A stretch of 64,000 nt of DNA from Notospermus geniculatus (Eukaryota > Nemertea > Pilidiophora > Heteronemertea > Lineidae): NCBI GenBank assembly GCA_002633025.1, contig NMRB01000901.1, positions 178,383 to 242,382 on the forward strand, written 5' to 3'. The stretch's first letter is position 1. Each line of letters starts with the position of its first letter. This document shows positions 57,556 to 64,000 of this stretch, piece after piece. The notes under the pieces were generated by a model, which had not been told where the DNA came from, searched no databases, and saw nothing but the letters and a program-made list of their open reading frames with translations. The position numbers were made by a program, and so were the translations under genes.

Positions 57556-59308
57556 TGAGTATAATCCGAAGATTGAAGACCGAAGACTGAGGATGTATAA
57601 ACCGAGGATGCACCAGGTATAAACCGAGGATGTATAAACCGAGGATGCACCAGGTATAAACCGAGGTGGTATAAACCGAGGATGCACCAGGTATAAACCG
57701 AGGAGGTATAATCCGAGGATGCACCAGGTATAAACCGAGGATTCTTACAGAAAATCAAACTGTCTGATTGGATTTCAATACAAGTCATTCAGATACATTA
57801 GTTTACATGTCGGGAAGGTCACCCTTTCAAAAACTCGGCAATACGTTCCCTCTTTGACAGGTTTTGGGGGCTTTACGTACTTTGTACATGAAATGTACAT
57901 GGAAAGCAATTCGTGTACACAGAGAATTGTCAATTTTCATTCGATTCATTTGAAACTCTATCAACCTTTTCTAAGGCCTATCAGATATACTCTGCATGAA
58001 TTTCATTCAAATCAACCAAGCCATTATGCCACAGTGTCTATTTCAATAGGTATAAACCGAGGATGCACCAGGTATAAACCGAGGATTCTTACAGAAAATC
58101 AAACTGTCTGATTAGTTTTCAATACAAGTCATTCAGGTACATTAGTTTACATGTCGGGAAGGTCACCCTTTCAAAAACTCGGCAATACGTTCCCTCTTTG
58201 ACAGGTTATGGGGGCTTTACATACTTTGTACATGAAATGTACATGGAAAGTAATTCGTGCACACAGAGAATTGTCAATTTTCATTCGATTCATTTGAAAC
58301 TCTATCAACCTTTTCTAAGGCCTATCAGATATACTCTGTATGAATTTCATTAAAATCAACCAAGCCATTATGCCACAGTGTCAATTTCAATAGGTATAAT
58401 CCGAGGATGCACCAGGTATAAACCGAGGATTCTTACAGAAAATCGAACTGTCTGATTGGATTTCAATACAAGTCATTCAGGTACATTAGTTTACATGTCG
58501 GGAAGGTCACCCTTTCAAAAACTCGGCAATACGTTCTCTCTTTGACAGGTTTTGGGGGCTTTACGTACTTTGTACATGAAATGTACATGGAAAGCAATTC
58601 GTGTACACAGAGAATTATCAATTTTCATTCGATTCATTTGAAACTCTATCAACCTTTTCTAAGGCCTATCAGATATACTCTGCATGAATTTCATTCAAAT
58701 CAACCGAGCCATGTACATTTCATGTACAAAGTACCGTACGTAAAGCCCCCAAAACCTGTCAAAGAGGGAACGTATTGCCGAGTTTCTGAAAGGGTGACCT
58801 TCCCGACATGTAAACTAATGTATCTGAATGACTTGTATTGAAATCCATTCAGACAGTTTGATTTTCTGTAAGAATCCTCGGTTTATACCTGGTGCATCCT
58901 CGGATTATACCTATTGAAATTGACACTGTGGCATAATGGCTTGGTTGATTTGAATGAAATTCATACAGAGCATATCTGATAGGCCTTAGAAAAGGTTGAT
59001 AGAATTTCAAATGAATCGAATGAAAATTGACAATTCTCTGTGTACACGAATTGCTTTCCATGTACATTTCATGTACAAAGTACGTAAAGCCCCCAAAACC
59101 TGTCAAAGAGGGAACATATTGCCGAGTTTTTGAAAGGGTGACCTTCCCGACATGTAAACTAATGTATCTGAATGACTTGTATTGAAATCCAATCAGACAG
59201 TTTGATTTTCTGTAAGAATCCTCGGTTTATACCTGGTGCATCCTCGGATTATACCTATTGAAATTGACACTGTGGCATAATGGCTTGGTTGATTTGAATG
59301 AAATTCAT
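57556..59308. repeat. Fold-back array: TATAAACCGAGG minisatellite and 344-bp units
   Basis: It starts with short tandem units around GGTATAAACCGAGGATGCAC (57590-57740), followed by three direct 344-bp units (ATTCTTACAG at 57741, 58085 and 58429). It then turns at about 58710 into about 1.7 units in reverse orientation, up to the unknown base at 59309. Each 344-bp unit includes TTTGACAGGTTTTGGGGGC and ATGAAATGTACATGG and ends with the TATAAACCGAGG motif. The ~85-codon frame (starting MTGFGGFTYFVHEMYM) repeated in the units follows from their similarity and is interrupted in the second unit. It may be a non-autonomous element with internal tandem repeats, or a strand-switch artefact at an assembly edge. 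Confidence 0.85.
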
Positions 59309-59309
59309 N
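59309..59309. other. Assembly gap marker (single N)
   Basis: An unknown base between the end of copy B material and the right arm of the 321-bp inverted repeat. Probably a contig join. Confidence 0.8.
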
Positions 59310-59630
59310 ATAAAAGTGCCCCAAAATCACATTTCTACACGGAATATTTGAAATTTCAGGATATTTTATGAAAGGCCTCGATGACTAGAACACAGTGATA
59401 TAAAAATTTTGAATGAAATCATGCAAATAAAAAAGTGACAAAAAACATACCTTTACAAAATTCCTTCTGTCCAATGCGATTTTCAGCGGATTTTTTCGAC
59501 GCTGATATCATTAGATAGCCAGGAAAATTTACCACTACATATGTCGGATTCAATTTCCTTCACCCCATTGGTTTGGAGATATTCAAGATAAACTGCTGTC
59601 CATTTACTTTTGGCCATGAGTGTACATGTA
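59310..59630 (-). repeat. 321-bp inverted repeat, right arm
   Basis: Reverse complement of 48872-49192 (begins ATAAAAGTGCCCCAAAATC, ends GGCCATGAGTGTACATGTA). Its position directly after the gap base suggests that assembly broke at the centre of this palindrome. Confidence 0.8.
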
Positions 59631-60203
59631 CCAGTAGTATATAAGACCTACATACTTTGCCGGAGCAGGATGAACACGAAAATCCAATAATATAAAAAAA
59701 TAGACATTAAAACTGCACAACTGCCATTTTCTACGATTCTAGCAATCCGAAATAGTATTACCTACCTTCCATAACTTTAAGTACACTTTCATCGAACTCA
59801 TCCGCAAGGATTTTCTCAAGGGAATCAGCCATGTCTGCCGTCTTCGAAAGACAATTGCGAAATGGTGGTAACTCATATAAGTGTGTCAAAGCATCCAATT
59901 AAGGACACGGAAACTTCCATAAAATTCCCGCTAATTCTACCAGATTTCGATCTTTTACTTCGCTCCTTTGCTTTAAACGAGCGAGATAGGCAGCGTCCAA
60001 AAAAACGAGCGATTCTGTTCCGGAAGATTTCGCTCGACAGCTTTCGCTCGTTTGGGTAGCTCCGAAAAACGAGCGAGAAACGGCAGCCTCCCAACCAAGA
60101 GCGATTTCTTTCGCTCTAATGGAGCCAAACTTCGCTCGTTTCGAGCGAAAAAATATTCGCTCCTTATAACGAGCTGATTTTTCACTCTTTGGAATTAAGA
60201 GAG
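59631..60203. mobile_element. Right part of the GAGCGA-ended DNA transposon
   Basis: Ends TTTGGAATTAAGAGAG at 60203, the complement of the left end at 46301. The 260 bases before it are packed with ACGAGCGA, TTCGCTCG and AAGAGCGA words. After 60203 the sequence TGAAAATCTTGTTCGATAAT continues copy A exactly where copy B reads on without interruption (57379). A candidate first exon is at 59766-59832. Confidence 0.75.
59766..59832 (-). CDS. Putative first exon of the transposon gene
   Basis: On the minus strand an ATG at 59832 opens MADSLEKILADEFDESVLKV and reaches a donor-like G/GTAGGT at 59766/59765 after 22 codons and one base. The acidic, helix-like start and the clean donor make it a plausible 5' exon of the gene whose last exon is at 46894-47211. 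The middle exons were not found and may lie in sequence missing at the gap. Confidence 0.35.
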
Positions 60204-60255
60204 TGAAAATCTTGTTCGATAATGCTAAACAGCATTACATTTTCTCAAGTTTTGA

Positions 60256-60548
60256 CTAAAGGTGCCCATAGGTCGACATTGCGTCTTGAAGCAACTCGAC
60301 GGATCCGTCGCAGATAAAAAAACCACCACGCGCAGGTTGACATTTCAGCGATCAAGAGGAACTCGGAGCAACTGGCAGTTATACCTCGAACAGCACGCTC
60401 ATGCATCCGGCAGTTGCTCGGAGATGCAAGTGCGCTCAGGTCGACAAAATCGGCAACTGATCGGTCACTCAGAGTTGCTTCCATCGCCGGAAAGCTAGTT
60501 GCCGCGAGAGCTACTTCAGGATGCAATGTCGACCTGTGGCCTGTTTAG
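60256..60548. mobile_element. Inverted-repeat element, family 13, complete
   Basis: CTAAAGGTGCCCATAGGTCG at the left and CGACCTGTGGCCTGTTTAG at the right pair over ~40 bases (GTCGACATTGC is exact). The interior has GAGTTGC/GCAACT words. Copy B has only the left third (57431-57555). Confidence 0.75.
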
Positions 60549-63500
60549 GTGAACAAAATGAAATGAAATCACTATTGTTTTATTGCCATTACACTGCATG
60601 ACATGGATTTGGACATCTGTAGCATTAAAAGACAACCTGGAAACCTTGTCATGAAATTATCAAAGAAAACATTCAACAGAAATCCAAGACTCTACACTTG
60701 CTGACATCTGGCTGCCATACCTTGGTTCCAAACAATTCTCAATTTTTTGCCAAAAGGTGAAAACTTTTATCTAGTAAGGTTGGATCAAATCATGAACATT
60801 TATATCATGTTCAGTTGTCAAAGTCAGTCATTTTTTGCAGGCAAGGTTAATGCCTACCAAATTTTGAAGACCTACAGAATATTTTGACAACTTTTTCTAA
60901 GGAAATCAATACTAACTTTAGTTCGAATAGAACGGGAAGAATTGCCGATTTAGATGTTCCTAAATAAATGGTGAAAAGGCAAACAACTAAAGTATCAAGA
61001 ATGTTCAATATCACAAACTGTTTATCAACTCTGTCAGGTAAGCTCTGTCTTCAAAGCTCAAGTTCTATTTTTGTGTGGAATTGTATATTTTGTGGAACAG
61101 GTTACAGCAAATGAACTCATTTTCTGAGTGCTTTTCTTGGACTTGATCCATGATCTTATGAGATTTCTAGCCATTTTTGTGCAAGAAAATACCAGATAAG
61201 AGGTTCAGTATATTGGTACAGTACTGAATATCAGAATTGAACTTAGTAACTCTACAATGATGGCACTTTATGGTGTTATCAGTGCAATGTTACCCCGATC
61301 TATTTCACCCCGTTGGTCCAGTCAGATTCCCGCTTTAGCAGATAACTGAATTCTTGGCAATTTACCTTCAGAATTTATATAATAATATTGGCTATCTTGG
61401 CAAATACAGCACATTTTTTCAAACTAAGAGGGAGCTATTGGGCATGGAGATATATAAATTCTTCTAGAAACAACTACAGAAATGTCTGGCAAATGATCTT
61501 TGCGAAAGTTGCTTTTGTAAAAGAAGCCTTGAAATGATTGAAGTCATTGCCGTCTTCCTCAGCAGACCTTAGGAAGATGTTCACAGTGCTTCTCATTTCA
61601 TACCAAAGAATGATCCTTCCTGTGTATGATATTGCAATATTTCTGGGTCATTAGATACTGAAAAGACAATTGTTTATGTTGTTAAGCACAGGTAGAAAAT
61701 CAGGTTCCGTGCACTGAAGTACATCGCTGCACTGTAGAGCCACAACTGCCTGAGCTACAAGCATACACCTGGTCTAACCTGCATAATTTAACAAAATAAA
61801 CTTTGAAACTGGAGCCAATCTCAAAACAACCTTGGGCCAAAGTGTGGAACGTGGCATGCTTTTTGGTGTAATATGATTTGGTTTGACATGGAATGAACTG
61901 AAACTTCCATCTTTCTTTCTCATGTGGTTTAATTGTTTACAAGTCGTACCAAAGGCATGTTGTGTCTTAGTAAAAATTGCATTGCTCCAAACTTTTCCTT
62001 TCACAACTGCAGCTCAACATAATCGTTGACTCTCTTTGCCAGAGGAAAGGAATCTGAAGTCCTTCATGTTGATATGAATGCCTCCAAATCCCTAAAGCTT
62101 TGCTGATCAGCATCAGGAGTCCTGAAAGATAATGATGTTTAGTTATTTCATAAACTTTTAGATGGAATGAGCTGGATGGCTTCTGTCGTTGTGTGGCCTG
62201 TCCTCTGGTGGCCTGTAATTCAAAACGTTTACTTACATTTTAGCACAGTATGGATCATTTGTTAATGACCAAGTCTTTAAGTGCTGTTCATCCTTTAATT
62301 ATATTCCTCTGTTTAGAGCTCTGAATAGTTGGTTAGCCCAACCAAACATGTAGGAGTATACTATATTGCCATGTTACAGTTTTCACGCAAATCTCATGAC
62401 TGCTGACCACATCCTAATTACAAGAAGATATTTTAGCTCTCACTAAAACCTCAGAAGAGTACATTTATCTCTTCACTGCAGTGGGAAGTTCATAAAGCCA
62501 CTTTGGTAAGAAAACAAAGAAGCTTGGCAAAGATTTGTTCCATTAATTGCCAAGTCAATTATGCGTAGAGTCAAATTTGATTGGTTCACTTTTAGCATTC
62601 AAGGTACCAGTACGTAGGTTCAGAGACACCTCACAGACCTGCCAAGGGTGGTAACCCAAATTGCTGCTCATCTTTCTTCAGTTTTAGCCATTATTGCTCC
62701 CCTCAAATGATGATTGCCACACACCACTGTGATTTCTCTTGTTGCTCCTTGATTGTGAACATCTCCGCTTATGGCAGTCTAATTACAACGGAAGTCAAAA
62801 GATTTGGCAAATTTTAAATGCTGCCATATCAAAATGATTGCACTTGTGACACCATAATTGTGACACCCTGATATTTCATTCTTTAAACAAAATTTGATTG
62901 GCATAATCACCAACTTTTCTGGGTTTTGTTGTTTTTTGGGTACCAGTACCAATCACTGCCCTATAGCTTACCTGCACTATTTGTGTTTGTCAGAAGCTCA
63001 AATACACATTGAGCATAGACCGATACCCTTGAGTTTATGAAATTTTCCACTGGGACAGGTATGGAATCTGTATCATTTAAGTGGTTTCATTTTCTGTATA
63101 TGGTAACAGCATCAATTTCAAGCAGTTTTCAGAAATACTTGAAAATGTGTGGACATGGATATTTAAAACTGAACAAACATGAGCTGTCAATAAATTTACA
63201 TTGTAGCATCTTATGCGAACAGATCGAATTCCTGAATGGAACACCTCAATGTAGATTTGACATGGATCGGTTAAAAACTACTGTCCAATTTCATGTAAAA
63301 TGATACGGTCCTCAAAACACGAGAACCACTTGGCCGATTAATTAAACTATCTCGCGATAGCCACTTCGGGTGTGGAGCAGATGCAAATCTATACTGACGT
63401 GCCCATTCTATTGTTCTACATCTGAATAATGTTTCTGGCCCTTCATGCCCTAACTGGATGGGGGATACCGGCCTAACAAAAGCGTCCCCACATGGATAGC

Positions 63501-64000
63501 GTTCGTTGCTCACTTCCAAATTCGATGGTGCTTATGTCCAGCCTCCCAGGCAGGAAATGAACAAACATGTGACAAATGTAAATTTGCCAGTGTGAACTAC
63601 GCTTTATTCGATTTTTGCAAGTCAAGTATTCAGGTAATGGAAGCTTTGTCAAAATATCTCTTACATGTGCAGAACAACACACTTTCATTCTCATTTAACA
63701 TGTCTTACCTGATATTAGCAGTAAGTCAACAAGGAATTCGTTTGACAATCAAAATTATACCTTCAAGTACCAAAAATTGGTGATAAGCTTCTTTTTTTGC
63801 GTGAAAGGTGAGAACAATATGACATACTTCTTGCGAAGCCTGCTCATATAATCTATGTTCTCGTTTTTTCTCCCTAACTAAACAGATTGACATCTGGAGG
63901 GTTTCTGAGTTTGATATCAGGAGTTGTTTTAGCAAACAAATGAACTGTATGACAGTAAACTGCACATGTAGCTTAGGGTATCATCTTCCTCTTGGGGCAC
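60549..64000. other. Non-coding stretch, nothing recognised
   Basis: About 3.4 kb of AT-rich DNA without duplicated segments or clear elements. I looked for the next UNC5 exons (second Ig, thrombospondin repeats) and did not find them. Frames at 61774-62004 and 63037-63783 have no recognisable domain. Confidence 0.5.

Noticed and set aside
57854-59106. Three ~85-99 codon frames starting MTGFGGFTYF
   Set aside because: They are the same 344-bp repeat unit read several times; the second unit is interrupted, and their similarity follows from the repeat.
46301-60203. A genuine 13.9 kb composite transposon carrying an UNC5 exon
   Set aside because: The enclosed block is the empty-site allele of the insertion's own flank, which cannot lie inside the same insertion unless a rearrangement followed. 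The gap base and inverted arms favour a scaffolding explanation.

Overview
This is animal nuclear DNA: moderately AT-rich, short open frames on both strands, spliced coding sequence with GT/AG borders, and a very dense load of small DNA transposons. The only confidently recognised gene is a netrin-receptor gene of the UNC5 family, represented by its first immunoglobulin (Ig) domain exon, on the + strand. With the many small TA- and TTAA-targeting elements and the level of segment-to-segment divergence, this suggests a marine invertebrate with a highly polymorphic genome (echinoderm, hemichordate, cephalochordate or similar). The sequence alone does not let me name the species.

Layout. 1-3.8 kb: non-coding, with a 63-bp tandem repeat and two small elements. 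3.8-13.5 kb: a ~4.6 kb segment present twice (3779-8530 and 9001-13527), the first copy ending exactly at an unknown base. 14.1-16.1 kb: a ~0.93 kb direct tandem duplication that cuts through a 461-bp inverted-repeat element. 16-27 kb: non-coding DNA with scattered elements, a 47-bp near-perfect hairpin and two tRNA-like (SINE-type) remnants. 27.4-30.4 kb: a ~1.5 kb segment present twice, again with the first copy ending at an unknown base. 30-38 kb: non-coding, an assembly gap with poly-C, and a 25-unit 21-bp minisatellite. 38.4-46.3 kb (copy A) and 49.4-57.4 kb (copy B): a ~8 kb segment present twice, each carrying the same UNC5 Ig exon. Copy A is interrupted at 46301 by a larger transposon with GAGCGA-rich ends. 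Its other end is at 60203, where the sequence after the insertion point resumes. 57.6-59.3 kb is a fold-back tandem array, and 60.5-64 kb holds nothing I recognise.

Interpretation. The two UNC5 exons differ at 9 of 402 bases, all synonymous. Copy A and copy B alternate between occupied and empty transposon sites with clean target duplications, and three of the first copies end at single unknown bases. The simplest reading is that the window places two alleles (haplotypes) in series rather than containing true tandem gene duplications. If so, the window is an intron-rich stretch of one unc5 locus and doubles as a natural allele comparison that dates individual transposon insertions. Genuine recent segmental duplication is the alternative and cannot be excluded from sequence alone. 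I see no complete gene, no rRNA, no intact tRNA, no CRISPR array and no clearly novel biochemical system; the most interesting unit is the split GAGCGA-ended transposon with exon-like coding pieces.
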